Assembly: GCA_964036665.1 (NCBI GenBank)
Contig: OZ038532.1
Coordinates: 1,426,001 to 1,490,000 of the forward strand
DNA: 64,000 nt
Reading direction: 5' to 3'
Source: Gordius sp. MW1
Taxonomy: Eukaryota > Nematomorpha > Gordioida > Gordea > Gordiidae
Position 1 is the stretch's first letter; each line of letters opens with the position of its first letter. Positions 22,229 through 32,596 of the stretch are shown here, one piece after another. The position numbers and the translations under genes were made by a program. The notes under the pieces are model-generated. The model was not told the origin of the DNA. It saw only the letters and a list, made by a program, of their open reading frames with translations, and searched no databases.

Positions 22229-23327
22229 TTAATGTTTGTTTAATACAGCAATTATATTTTTATCCATAAATATATTATTATAAACGAGTAAAGTAGGTTG
22301 AGAGAGGCCTATAGTTACAGCTACAGTTTGTATTATTTTCATTACATTAGGAGATTCGTTGGACCAAGATTTACCCGTAACGTATATGCCCACAACGTAT
22401 GGTAATGTACAAAACAGTACTATACAATTAATGTTAATTAATAATTTGGCTTGGCCCCTTTGCACGCGACATCTTTGATTTGTATGTGTTAGTCCAAAAA
22501 TTGAATCGCAGTCTCCTTTTTAAACACTGAGAGTCTACTCTAGGCGAAATCCTATTAATTCTTCTAGTGAACGGCATTGATAATTCAGCGTTAGGGATCC
22601 TTATTGTAGCCAGATTAGAGTTTGTTGGTTTTAAATTTGTGAATTTTTTAAAATATATGGAGTATGTTAGTATGGTATTTAATATTATGATTATTGCCAT
22701 GGGAAGGAGAAAACAATGAAAATTCGTAAATTTCTCGTAAATAAGTAACCACCTAAAGTTAGTAGGTTGAAAGGTGTATTTGATAATCTGTTTATGCTCT
22801 CCAAATATTGTACCTAAATCTAGCCGATTTATTTTTAAGTAGAAAGCAAGAGGGGCCGACAGAATTATAAAATACATCGCCATGGCGACGCATGCTATCA
22901 GTATCAACGATCGTTTGATTCGCTTGAGGTAAATGATAGGGTAATGCATTGCAACTATGCGATCAAAAGATATAAAAACTGTGGTCCAGGTGACGCAAGC
23001 GGCATAAGAATTTTTGATGGCATAATCTAGATGTGCTTGATAAAAGATAAACAGATAAGATGTAGATCCAATGTCTGGATAGGCATAGGGCAATATCGGC
23101 CACATAATACTGGTTAAGGCTGCTACGACGTCGCATATCATTATTTGATAGATGTAGATATAAAAATGAGGACTTAACGTTTTAACTTTGTTAAGGCTCC
23201 AAAAGTATACAAAATTTCCAAAAAAATTGAGAACAACCATGCCCAGGGTTACTTTATAAAAACATAGGCGCTCAATAAAAGATATCGTAGATTGTGAAAC
23301 CATATCACCCTCACTAAAGTTTCCCAT
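22229..23327 (-). pseudogene. rhodopsin-class G-protein-coupled receptor, one frameshift
   Basis: From an ATG at 23327 the frame encodes a seven-helix receptor. It has an N-glycosylation site (NFS, residue 3), TM1 with GNFVYFW (~36-45), TM2-3 (IMICDVVAALTSIMW) and the end of TM3 with FISFDRIVAMHYPI (DRI in place of DRY). TM4 is LILIACVAMAMYFIILSAPL, TM5 (~200-235) FHCFLLPMAIIIILNTILTY, followed by a basic loop. The frame stops at 22434. TM6 and TM7 (KLLININCIVLFCTLPYVVG, then QTVAVTIGLSQPTLLVYNNI) continue one base out of frame at 22465-22229. The TM7 NPxxY motif is replaced by QPTLLVY. This points to a decayed receptor, or a live one with a sequencing error. The ligand is unknown; its general look is that of an invertebrate peptide-receptor-like class A GPCR. 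No introns are apparent. Confidence 0.75.
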
Positions 23328-23670
23328 TTTTAAAATTTTACTCTGAGCTACATTTTATTAAGTAACTAGCAAAATTTTAAAAAAAATTAGAGATGAAGTG
23401 TAGCTTCTTAAATTCGATGTCAGGCGTCTTTGTGATAGAAAATCATTAATTTTTATAAAAGGATTTGAAGTAAATGGAAAGTTTAACTTAAATACAAGGA
23501 TAATTTATAAAGTATTAATGTTTTTAAGTGTTTTTAATAAAATCACATATGAAAACCTTTTAACACATATTAAGGCAAGTTAATAATTTATGAGATATCT
23601 TTGAAATTATAGTTGACAATTATTATATGACCTTCAAAAAATATTATTAAGACTAACTTTTCCTTGAATA
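23328..23670. other. GPCR upstream region
   Basis: This is AT-rich DNA upstream of the receptor's start. No convincing core promoter element was identified. It ends at the poly(T) of the neighbouring retroelement fragment. Confidence 0.35.
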
Positions 23671-24190
23671 AATTTTTTTTTTTTTTTTAAGTTAAAAATC
23701 TTTATTAGGTAAAATCTATATATATAAAAAATATAAAACACGATCAATAAATAAATAAATAAAAAGCGTGACTACTCTTCATCTTCATCGAGGGCCAGAG
23801 GCCAGGTGTCGGAAAATGCCTTATAATTGTATTTGGCAATTAAAATTCCTATTTTTTGGCGCGAAAGAAAACTTGCTGAGTATTTTTCTTCGGGAGATCT
23901 TTTTCCTATCAATTTAAAGAAGGCTAATGCCTGTTTGCCAAAAGTGGCGGAACATGAAGCCACGATAGGGATAAAAATTTTAGAAGGAATTATATCACGG
24001 TATTTATGAGTTTTGCGTGCTTCCGCTAGAGCTAACGGGTCAGCGTTATTGTTAGAGGGTGCAAATACGTCGATGCAGGTAAAGTCCCAAGATAGGAACT
24101 TACCGTCATCCCATGGAATATCGCTGAAAGTGAAGCGCTTCATTAGGTTATACATTTTTTTGTATTCTTGCAAATTTCCAACGTTCATTT
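23671..24190 (-). pseudogene. 5'-truncated non-LTR element: restriction-like endonuclease domain and poly(A)
   Basis: The minus-strand frame 24188-23772 (138 residues) reads LSWDFTCIDVFAPSNNNADP, KTHKYRDII, FIPIVASCSATFGKQALAFF and KIGILIAKYNYKAFSDTWPL, then a TAG stop. It matches the C-terminal endonuclease of the element at 53598-56358 along its length, at roughly 60% identity by eye, so it is another subfamily. The N-terminal zinc motif and the RPD part of the active site are missing. A poly(T) run at 23671-23690 is its poly(A) tail on the opposite strand. The frame is open, but the truncated copy is dead. Confidence 0.82.
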
Positions 24191-24601
24191 TCTGTTTAAA
24201 GCCTAGAATTGGTGGGTCAAACGTTAATGAAATTTTACATAGTCGAGCAAATTAGTTTATTTGGCGAACACAATTACAAAATGGGATTCATTAACTAATT
24301 GATATTAATATGTAAATGATCCCTTGTGAGAATTGGTAGAAGCCTAATAAATTCAAAAGCTATTCTCTCTGAAATATTCACATCTTTAAAGGTATTATGA
24401 TATTACAAAGGCAAGTTCATTCTCCAGACAATTCTCACATAGTTTAACTGAAATTTATTAAGTAAAGAATAATATTTATCTTCAATTCTTTGATAACGAC
24501 AAATGCGTTTTGTGTGAAAATATATTGGTAGTAAACATTAACATTGGGATATTGCGCCTCAAGACAGTGAAACCAGGCCTTAAAAGGTTTAATAATCGAT
24601 T
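24191..24601. other. AT-rich spacer
   Basis: Nothing was recognised. Confidence 0.4.
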
Positions 24602-26621
24602 ACACTGGTCTACAAAAAAATCAACCGGGAAACGTTAAACATATTCTGATAGAGTTTTTTGTGGTGAACACAAATATGTTTTTCGTTTATTTCCTATACG
24701 TCAAGTTCTTTAGATATTTCGGTTCAAAGTTGCGAAAGTGAGTGTTTTTGACCCTTTTCGACGCAATAGAGCGATATTGAATAGCTAAAAAGAAAAATTT
24801 AAACTTTTAAGTGGTAGAACCAACTTAGTTTAAACCATTGAAAATTGATTTTTTCCCCTATTGTTTTTACTTTTTCCAATATATCGAATATCCAATTAGT
24901 CCCTATGCGGAATCGCGGCAACCTCTGAGCCTCCCTCCTTTTCTTTTTAATTGGCTTATATGCTTATATAACACTAGACCCTTAGTGCATGTGATTGATT
25001 GATGATGTGTGGTGTGTGCAAGAGTAGCGGGTTACCAAGCTATTCCTACTACTACGCCTGTCATCCTCCCTCTCTCCTAGAGTAATAGCTCGTATTAAGC
25101 CACTACTCTTGCACCCACCACACATCATCAATCACTCACATGCACTAAGGGTATAGTGTAATATAGGCAGATAACTCAATTAGATAGAGAGGGAGGGAGG
25201 CTCAAAGAGTGGCGCAAATTGGCATAGGGACTAATTGCATTTTTGATATATATTAAAAAGTAAAAAAAATAGAGGAAAGTTGGTTCTACCACTTCGAGGT
25301 TTAAAATTTTTATTTTAGCTATTTAATTTCGCCCTATAGAGCGTCAAAAAGGGCCAAAAACGCTCATTTTCGCAACTTTGAATCTAAATATTTCATAAAC
25401 ATGACTAGTGTTGCGATCTCGTCTCGGTCTCGAAAGCAAAATCTCGCCTCGTCTCGAGTGCGATTATTAAAATCTCGTCTCGTCTCGCCCAAATCTCGAT
25501 CTCATCTCGACGAGAATTCTCGTCTCGACTTTTAAAAATAATTATACCATATATTTTTTTACCGACTCTTATAAATTATTATATAAGATATAAATTGGTC
25601 ATAATGGAACCAATTTTTTATCTCAAACCCCAAAACACAAGCTAGATGGGTATCTTAAGGTAGGAAGCATTATTAGAGGTGTTATATACTACTTGCCTCA
25701 AAGGTATAAAGTTGCTAAACAAAAACTTTCAGTTCCTGGCTAAGGGTCAATAAAAGGATAAAGTTTCATAATATCATTATATTTTAATATAATGAATTTA
25801 TTGAGATCTTATATAATAACGTTAACACAATGACAAAAATGCGTGAGTAAACTTTTGAAGATATCATTATTTATAACAAGTCATAATCTGAACATTGTAA
25901 ATACAATAAAATAGGCATTTTTGTTGGAAGAAGATAAAAGTTTTGAGATCTTACGTTAATTGCACATATATGACTTAAAATATAAAATTCTTTAAAGCAC
26001 AATTTACACTTCCCTATTTTATTTGATTCATCCTTGGATACTGTGAAATGTTTGAGCAGCTTGATCTTTTTTGTGTTGGATTATGAACTTTTTGCGCAAA
26101 CTCATTATAGGTCTAAATAATTTTATATTATATAAGCTATACAAATAAGTAACAAATACCAAATAATTTCTCAAATACCGTAAGGGCTACTAACACCATA
26201 TTGTCTATTAAGATTATATTACAAATTTGAAATTGCGCGAAGCGGATGATTAGGTGCGTAAATAAATTACTATCAAAAGTTTCAAAATCATATTAATTTG
26301 CATTTAATACCCTAAATTTAAATCTCATAAAATAAAAATTTTTAATTAGCTAAATTAAGACTTAATAGATAAAAATTAAAGTCGAGATCTCGCCGATAAA
26401 ATCTCGTCTCGTCTCGAGGTCAAAATTCTCGTCTCGATCTCGACTCAATTTTTCAAAATCTTGTCTCGGATCGAGATTTTTCTCGGTTTTTCCGCATCAC
26501 TAAACATGACGTATAGGAAAAAAACGGAAAACATATATGTGTTCACCACAAATAACTCTATCAGAATATGTTGACCGCTTTCCGGTTGAATAAACAAGAC
26601 CATTATTTGTTGACTAGTGTT
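24602..26621. mobile_element. fold-back element with ~450-bp inverted arms, split by a hAT
   Basis: The left arm starts ACACTGGTC (24602) and the right arm ends GACTAGTGT (26621). Matching inner landmarks are CATATTCTGATAGAGTT, GTGGTGAACACA, GGTAGAACCAAC (24827; complement near 25285) and TTAGTGCATGTGA (24982; complement near 25140). The loop is about 60-90 bp around 25040-25110, with paired GTGTGCAAGAGTAG and CTACTCTTGCAC at its base. The right arm was interrupted by a hAT (25406-26502). Without it the element is about 0.9 kb and non-coding. A diverged partial relative lies at 37677-38250. Confidence 0.75.
25406..26502 (-). mobile_element. non-autonomous hAT of the TAGTGATGCGG family
   Basis: The ends are TAGTGTTGCG and CGCATCACTA, flanked by the perfect 8-bp TSD AACATGAC (25398-25405, 26503-26510). 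Subterminal GTCTCGTCTCG arrays and the AT-rich interior match the hAT at 5970-10782 in opposite orientation, but no transposase domain remains. At 1.10 kb it is an internal-deletion derivative. Confidence 0.88.
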
Positions 26622-27226
26622 TTTATATAAATTGAGGACGAATCATGTGCATAATGATGTTAATATTTAAGTTAGGTTATAAATGTATTTCTCTATAAAG
26701 GAAGAAGCAATTACAATTTATTCGCAGTCGCTTCGCCATCCCACTAATACAAACAAAAGGGCGTTAGAAGGCGTCAATTTAAAATAAACTTTTAATGTTA
26801 AAATTCAAATTTATTTGCTGTTTACAACTTTATGGCAAAATTATTGTTAGCGCATATAGCTAAACAATAAACAAAATTTGTTTTAAATATAGAATGTTTT
26901 AAGTGGCAAAATTGAGGTTCTAGCTCTTGGTTAAAGGTTATTGTCCTTATTATGCTTAAGTTAAATTTGTAAAATCAAGCACAAGTATTGTAAAATTAAT
27001 TACAGAAGAATTAATTAATCTGATCTATAAAATGCACTCTAGATTGGTTTGCCTGTTTATAAGCATTAATCAAAATTTATAGAATAATGAAAATCCCTTT
27101 CATAATAAAAATAATTTGTGTTAATGTTGTTATAAAAAAGAATTTGTTATCATTTAGATTAAATAGGACCATAGAACAATATCTCACTTGTATATTTATA
27201 AAATTGTTATTTAATCGGTGTGGGAA
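26622..27226. other. AT-rich spacer
   Basis: Nothing was recognised. Confidence 0.4.
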
Positions 27227-27535
27227 CACTACCTACGACGGTCCCAAGTCCCTATGCAAAAAGTGGGGGGGGGGGGGGGGTTGGCGTCAGGTCGGAAACC
27301 GGCTATAAAAAACTCCAAAATCGTGATAGTTTAAAACAAAATTTTACAACAGAAAGCTAGGGCGTCCTCCACAAACGACGCGCACTGCATACCCCGCCCG
27401 TGCAATGTTAAAAATATACACTAGGGTTACTGCCCAACTCACAACGAAGGTTAAGGAAATTAGTTGTGGAAAGAATGAGAATAACGTGATGGAATGTTGG
27501 AACCTTGACGGGAAAAAGCATTAATGCTGTTAAAG
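27227..27535 (+). mobile_element. 5' end fragment of an RTE element
   Basis: This begins CTACGACGGTCCCAAGTCC and continues through GGTTGGCGTCAGGTCGGAAA, the same 5' leader as RTE-1 on the opposite strand. Next come GGGCGTCCTCCACAAACGACG and the start of the endonuclease (ATGGAATGTTGG AACCTTGACGG, WNVGTLTG-like). It stops within the endonuclease at about 27535. A 17-base G run (about 27266-27282) interrupts the leader. It confirms the family's 5' end independently of RTE-1. Confidence 0.8.
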
Positions 27536-27735
27536 TTCATCTTTAATATGAACAGGTTCAAGTTCATAGTTCTTTTTAAAAAATAAAATTAGTTCAAGTT
27601 CAAGTTCAGATTTTTTCAAAAGTACCTAGATCAAGTTCAAGTTCATTTTGGAAAAAACGAACTAGTTTAGTTCTTTAAATTTTACAAAATGAACTAGTTC
27701 AAGTTCAGTTCATAGTTCAGTTCATTAAAAAAAAT
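27536..27735. repeat. GTTCAAGTTCA-rich repeat, likely transposon subterminal region
   Basis: There are many degenerate copies of AGTTCAAGTTCA and its near complement TGAACTAGTTCA, with weak dyad symmetry. It lies beside a hAT transposase remnant on the same stretch (27899-28171), so it may be the subterminal zone of that element. Confidence 0.45.
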
Positions 27736-27898
27736 ATATTATAGAATTTTAATCCGATCCGAGGGGTTTTTGAAAAACTTTTATCTGATTAAAATCAGTT
27801 CTGAATCCGATACTCAATTTTAAAATTCGATGAATCAAATTTGTATTGATGAGTTTATTTAAACTTATTATTGTTTATTTTAAATTGGAAATAGTCCA

Positions 27899-28171
27899 TT
27901 ATAAAATATAATTTAATAAACATTTTTCATATACCAACAAGCTTTTATACAAAACTAAATTAGCTATAAAATGTTGAAAAAGAATTATATGTGTAAAACT
28001 TGTCATTTCAAACATTGTAATATATATAATTGTAATCAGGGGAAAATAGATGGGAAACTTCAATAATTTATTATTTTCAAAATTATCATTTAATAAAGAT
28101 GAAAATTTATCCACAAAAAGAAGTCCTAAACTGAACAGTCTTTCAACAGGAGCACTTGATTGAATATGCAA
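27899..28171 (-). pseudogene. hAT transposase C-terminal fragment
   Basis: The first 35-40 residues on the minus strand read SSAPVERLFSLG, FVDKFSSLLNDNFENNKLLK, which is the hAT dimerisation motif (SSxPxERxFSxaG...LsxxnfexLlxLk). The remaining residues are AT-rich translation without similarity. The catalytic domain was not found upstream. This is a different hAT lineage from the fragment at 9825. Confidence 0.75.
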
Positions 28172-28499
28172 ACATTATTTTTAATTAAAATTTGTTTTAA
28201 ATGGGGTAATTTATTAAATATATATCAAATGAGGTATTCATCAGTTTTATAAAGTTTTCAATGATTTTTTTATTGGAGTTATCACGTCTGATAGTTAGGA
28301 AATCCAACCCATTTTAAGCAAGAGGGTTAACATTTTCTGCATCTAATGACAATTTTAAATTGCCTTCAAAATTCTATACTCTTCCACTCAATTTTTCGCA
28401 TATAATCACAAAAATTAAATAAATGATTCTTACTGACAATAATACAGCCAGGGGGGAAGCCAGCATTAAAATTAGAGAGGGGCATTAATGATATAAGGA
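28172..28499. other. AT-rich spacer with MITE scrap
   Basis: A scrap of the GCGTAGCC-type MITE family (CCAGGGGGGAAGCCAGC, about 28448-28464) precedes the fold-back at 28.5 kb. Nothing else was seen. Confidence 0.35.
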
Positions 28500-30133
28500 G
28501 GGGCAAAATCCGGATGTGAAACCGCTAAGCATTAGCGCGCTTAGCATCTCTCCGCTGATGGGAGTAGCCTATTAAATACGCTATGTCTACACTTAAATGA
28601 GCTAGAGCTATAGCACGGCGCTAACAATGATAATTTTTTTAAAATTGTTTATTAGATAATAAAATACATCTGTTGTGCGCCACCACCATTTCTTTTATTT
28701 CTATATCTATTTAACAACTTTTGCTGTGAAATATCATTTTTTTGCCCTATCTCACCATCTAACTAAGACTTATTTTAATATAAATTTAATTAAGTGTATG
28801 ACTTTAAATAATTCGCATTGCTTCAACATTTATTTTATCAATCACTCTCCCTTCCCCCCCCCCCCCCACCTCTTGCAGTGGAGAAAATAGAATATTTTGA
28901 AATTCTACCTAAGGAAATAATCAAATATTTAGGAGATATGACTGTTTTCATTACGATTTCATCTCCCCCCTACAGCAAGAAAGGGAGTGGGATTTTGTCC
29001 CCCCGGGATAACATTTTGGCTTATTTTACAAAATTTAATCTCCTATTTCGTTTTTTTGTTGTTTTTAAGAATAAAAAAAATTAAACTCCCCCCCCCCTCT
29101 TCTTTATTTAATCCATATCCCATACCATCCCTCATATTTTTATTTCACTCTTAATTTATATGAATAGGTAGTACTAGACAAGGGCGATTATGTTAATGGC
29201 AAAGTCAACACATGTTTCAATGAAAACAATAGCCCAACAACATTACATATGTACCTCTAAATATTGTGAGTTTTTATTCTTAACAACGTAGATGAATTAA
29301 TCTAACCAATTTAAAATAAAAATGGTAAAGATAAATTAGACTAAATATGGAAGTGGTATAGGATCATTTTTGCGATTATCCCCACGATTTAAAATTTTAA
29401 TCCTTGAGTCTTTTATAATATTTATTTTTTTATTGCAAAAAGATAGGGGGGGGGGGGGGGGGAGCGGGCCAAGCTAGAAATGAAAGTTGAAGGAATGCAA
29501 AGTACATGGGCGTAGCCAAGGGGGGCAGGTGGGGCGGCTGTCTCCCTCTAAATCAAAAAATTGTTGAAATTCAATAAAATTATATAAAAGTTCAAAAAAC
29601 TTTATTTTGCCCCTCCCTAAACCTCCCTAAATCATTATTTCCCCCTTCAAATTTCAAAGCTGGCTATGCCCATGGCAAATTACATAAATTAATGTCATAC
29701 AATAATATTAAAATCGGTGTTAAGCTTAAGATTAGTTAGATGGTGAGATAGGGCAATAAAATTATATTTTAACAGCAAAAGTTGTTAAATAGATATAAAA
29801 ATAAAAGAAAGGGTGGTGGCGCACAAGAGATTTTTTTTAATGGCTATGCAATTTATTAATATCTAATAAACAATTAAAAAAATTATTATCAATGCTAGCG
29901 CCGTGCTATAGCTCTAGCGCATTTAAGTGCTATCGGCTATAGCTTTAGCGTCTCAAACCTCCCATCTCCTTTAGCTTATAGTACCTCAAACCTCCCATAG
30001 CTTTAGCGCCTCAAATCTCCCATCTCCTATAGCTTATAGCTCTTAAAGTGACTATGTGCTAGTAGACATAGCGGCATAAGGTTGCTATGTGCTATAGCTT
30101 TACCTCCTTAAAAACGCTATTTCCCCATCACTA
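28500..30133. mobile_element. fold-back DNA element, probable hAT
   Basis: Long inverted arms pair: GAGCTAGAGCTATAGCACGG (28599) with the complement near 29912, GGCGCTAACAATGATAAT with ATTATCAATGCTAGCGCC, TGTGCGCCACCACC (28675) with GGTGGTGGCGCACA (29813), and CCTATCTCACCATCTAACTA (28746) with TTAGTTAGATGGTGAGATAG (29735). The right end is GCTATTTCCCCATCACTA (30116-30133), whose complement TAGTGATGGGGAAATAGC is a hAT-like terminus. The left terminus was not recovered, nor a TSD. The region 29900-30110 holds short degenerate repeats of GCTATAGCTTTAGCGC and CTCAAACCTCCCAT. The middle contains poly(C), poly(G) and a MITE. Confidence 0.55.
29507..29672. mobile_element. GGGCGTAGCCA-type MITE
   Basis: The ends CATGGGCGTAGCCAAGG and GCTGGCTATGCCCATG form a 16-bp inverted repeat. 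They enclose GC-rich subterminal blocks (GGGGCAGGTGGGGCGG; GCCCCTCCC) and an AT-rich centre. It is the best-preserved of several copies in the window (also 18634, 33866, 38272, 53229). Confidence 0.65.
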
Positions 30134-30211
30134 GGCAAAATGATTGTTTCTCGATATTTTGGTCATTATTTTAATAGGGGGGCAGCCGCCCCTCCCTGCC
30201 TCTTGACTACG

Positions 30212-30362
30212 GCCATGAAAACACGCTCGATTGTTGTTGTAATGTGGGTGAAGATTATAAATCCAGAGGGCCTCCTAACCGTTATGTTCGCGTATGCTCC
30301 TCAAATTGGGTGTATGGAATTAGAGAAAGACATATTCTTCGATTCATTGGAAAACAAAAAAT
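30212..30362 (+). pseudogene. RTE endonuclease fragment
   Basis: The plus-strand translation VVMWVKIINPEGLLTVMFAY, then APQIGCMELEKDIFFDSLEN matches residues around the YAPQxGC block of the RTE-2 endonuclease (MWVKIADQGGLLTVMCAYAP). It is a 50-residue island bounded by a MITE end on the left and a Helentron-like repeat on the right. Confidence 0.82.
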
Positions 30363-30364
30363 AG

Positions 30365-30630
30365 GGCTTCATACCAACCCCCCGTTGGGGGCTCCGCCAC
30401 CAACCCCCCGTTGGGGGCTCCGCCACCAACCCCTATTTCCTGGAGGCTCCGCCCCCAGACTTCAGCTAAGCCAATCACAGTGCCTGCTTCACATATCTTT
30501 GCTTTAAATCCTCGTACACATCGGTTTACTCTTTTATACTAAGTATAACCAAAGCTTATTTGCTCAGCAATTTATGTTCAAATCACTATGAGCATGTGTA
30601 AAATTTAACCCATAATTGCATAGCAATTAA
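30365..30630 (+). repeat. Helentron-like element (copy e), short form
   Basis: It starts with two to three units of the GC palindrome (CCCCCGTTGGGGGCTCCGCC, about 30380-30455), has about 150 bp of unique AT-rich sequence, and ends CCCATAATTGCATAGCAATT (30609-30628). It lacks the CCAATGG minisatellite and the G-rich tract. It shows that the palindromic unit and the hairpin terminus belong to one element. Confidence 0.55.
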
Positions 30631-30799
30631 TATTTGATTACACTAATTTGAAGAAAAGCGCCATTAAATTTCTTATTCAAAAGAGATGCACGTTATTTAT
30701 TGGGGCATATAAAAAACTACATGTGACGATATGAATTGATAGGTTTAAATGAGGGAAATGCAACAGGTGTTAAAATAGCAATTAAAATAGGTGTAAAAA
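30631..30799. other. AT-rich spacer
   Basis: Nothing was recognised. Confidence 0.4.
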
Positions 30800-31682
30800 A
30801 CGAACTTTTTTTTTGATTCGCACTTTGACCTATGGTCATTTTTTTTCTTTGGTCAGTAGCCAGCGGACGGCCAAAAAGTCTATTATCAATGTTACAAGAA
30901 CAATCAGTGTTAGGTTATTAAAAAAAAACTTGCCCTCGCCAAGATTTGAACCCATATTAGTAGAGGCATAGGTCTTTATAAAGGGGCATGGGATTACAGG
31001 TGCTCAAAAAATTAATAATAGGCTTACGACAAAATGAGCAGCGATATGCAATAGCTCCGCTATTGCCTGTTACGACCGCGCATCTCATAATGTCACAATG
31101 AGCAGCGACATTCAATAACTCCGCTATTGCCTGTTACGACCGCGCATTTCAAAATGTCACAAAAAATTTTACAGGTGCTAAATTGAAACCTTTCAATCAC
31201 ACTTTGGCCAATGGTCATTTTTTCCATTGGTCAGTACCAAGAGACGATCTATAAATGCGTAAGAAAAAAAACGAAAAAAAAATTCGATTCACACTTTGGC
31301 CAATGGTCATTTTTTTCCATTGGTGAGTACCAAGAGACGGTCTATAAATACATGAGAGTCAATAAAAAACAAAAAAAAAATTCGATTCACACTTTGGCCA
31401 ATGGTCATTATTTCCATTGGTCAGCAGCCAGGACACGGTAAACGAGGATATAAATACATAAGCATCAAAAGCGAAAATAATGTCTGATTGACACTTTGGT
31501 CAATAGTCATTTTTTCTATTGGTCAGCAGCCAGGACACGGTCAAAAACGATATAAATACATAAGAGTAAAAAAAAACAAAAAAAAATTTCGATTCTAACT
31601 TTGACCAATGGTCATTTTTTCCATTGGTCAGCAGCCAGGAGACGGTCAATTATTAATGGTATTAACAAGAACAATATATTAA
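30800..31682 (+). repeat. CCAATGG minisatellite array (copy c2) interrupted by a ~74-bp tandem pair
   Basis: Six units contain TTGGCCAATGGTCATTTTTT with CCATTGGTCAG. The first unit has the ACGGACGGCCAAAAAGTC tail; the later ones have short tails (ACCAAGAGACGGTC or CAGCCAGGACACGGT). A B-box-like TTTGAACCCATATTAGTAGA lies at about 30948. At about 31030-31165 a 70-75 bp unit containing GCTATTGCCTGTTACGACCG occurs twice. The array ends at the A preceding Helitron-2. Confidence 0.55.
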
Positions 31683-32596
31683 TCTATATATAAATATCTA
31701 AGTCCCTTTTTTTGAACGCTAATAACTTTTAGAGTTCTTAACCGATTGCCACCAAATTTGGCCAGATTATTGCCTTAGCATTGTAGATGGTTTATAGATA
31801 CTTTTTATCAACCTGCGACAGCGAAAACCATGTTTTTAGGTAGTCTATACCGCCATCTAGCGGATTATTTATCTACGTTTTTTATACTTATCGTTATGGT
31901 GCTACTAATTATTTTAAACTTTTTTCCACGATTGCTTTGTCATTTGTGTCTCAATTTTTTACTCAACTAGGCCCGTTTTTTTACAATATATAAAGCTGTA
32001 ACAAATAAATATTCTCGATACCGTAAAACATCACCATTTTTTTAAATAAATATAACGCGCGCTTTTAGAAACATTCCCACGTTTCGTGCTTTTTTGCTAT
32101 TTTTATGAAGTTTGGTTTAATATTAAAAGTGCAAAAAGATTACTTTAACGGTAAGTTGATAAATGCAGACAATGGTTAACCGACAAACTTGAAATGCAGT
32201 TATATGATTATTCATACAGAATAATGCTTCGAGAGCACGAAGAAAATCATATTTAAAATGCCGCCAATTATTACATCAATGTAATATGTGAGCCAAAATT
32301 GAATCGGAACGTCTGCTCTATTTTAGTTAGATTACGGGCAGTGATGGGTATCCTTTATAAAAAAGAAGATCAACAGAGGATGGTGGTAGCGTGGCAACCA
32401 TTCAACTGCGGAACGCAATAGTCTAGGTAGATAGCCCTTGGGTTTATGCCACCCCCTTAAATGACAAAAAAAAAATTAAAAAACCCTTAAAAATTTAAAA
32501 AAAATTTATTTTACCCCCCCCCCCCCCCCCCATTTTAATTGAACTTAAAACGTTTTCGCCCCCCTTTACAATAAGATTTTGCTTGCTTTTAATAAA

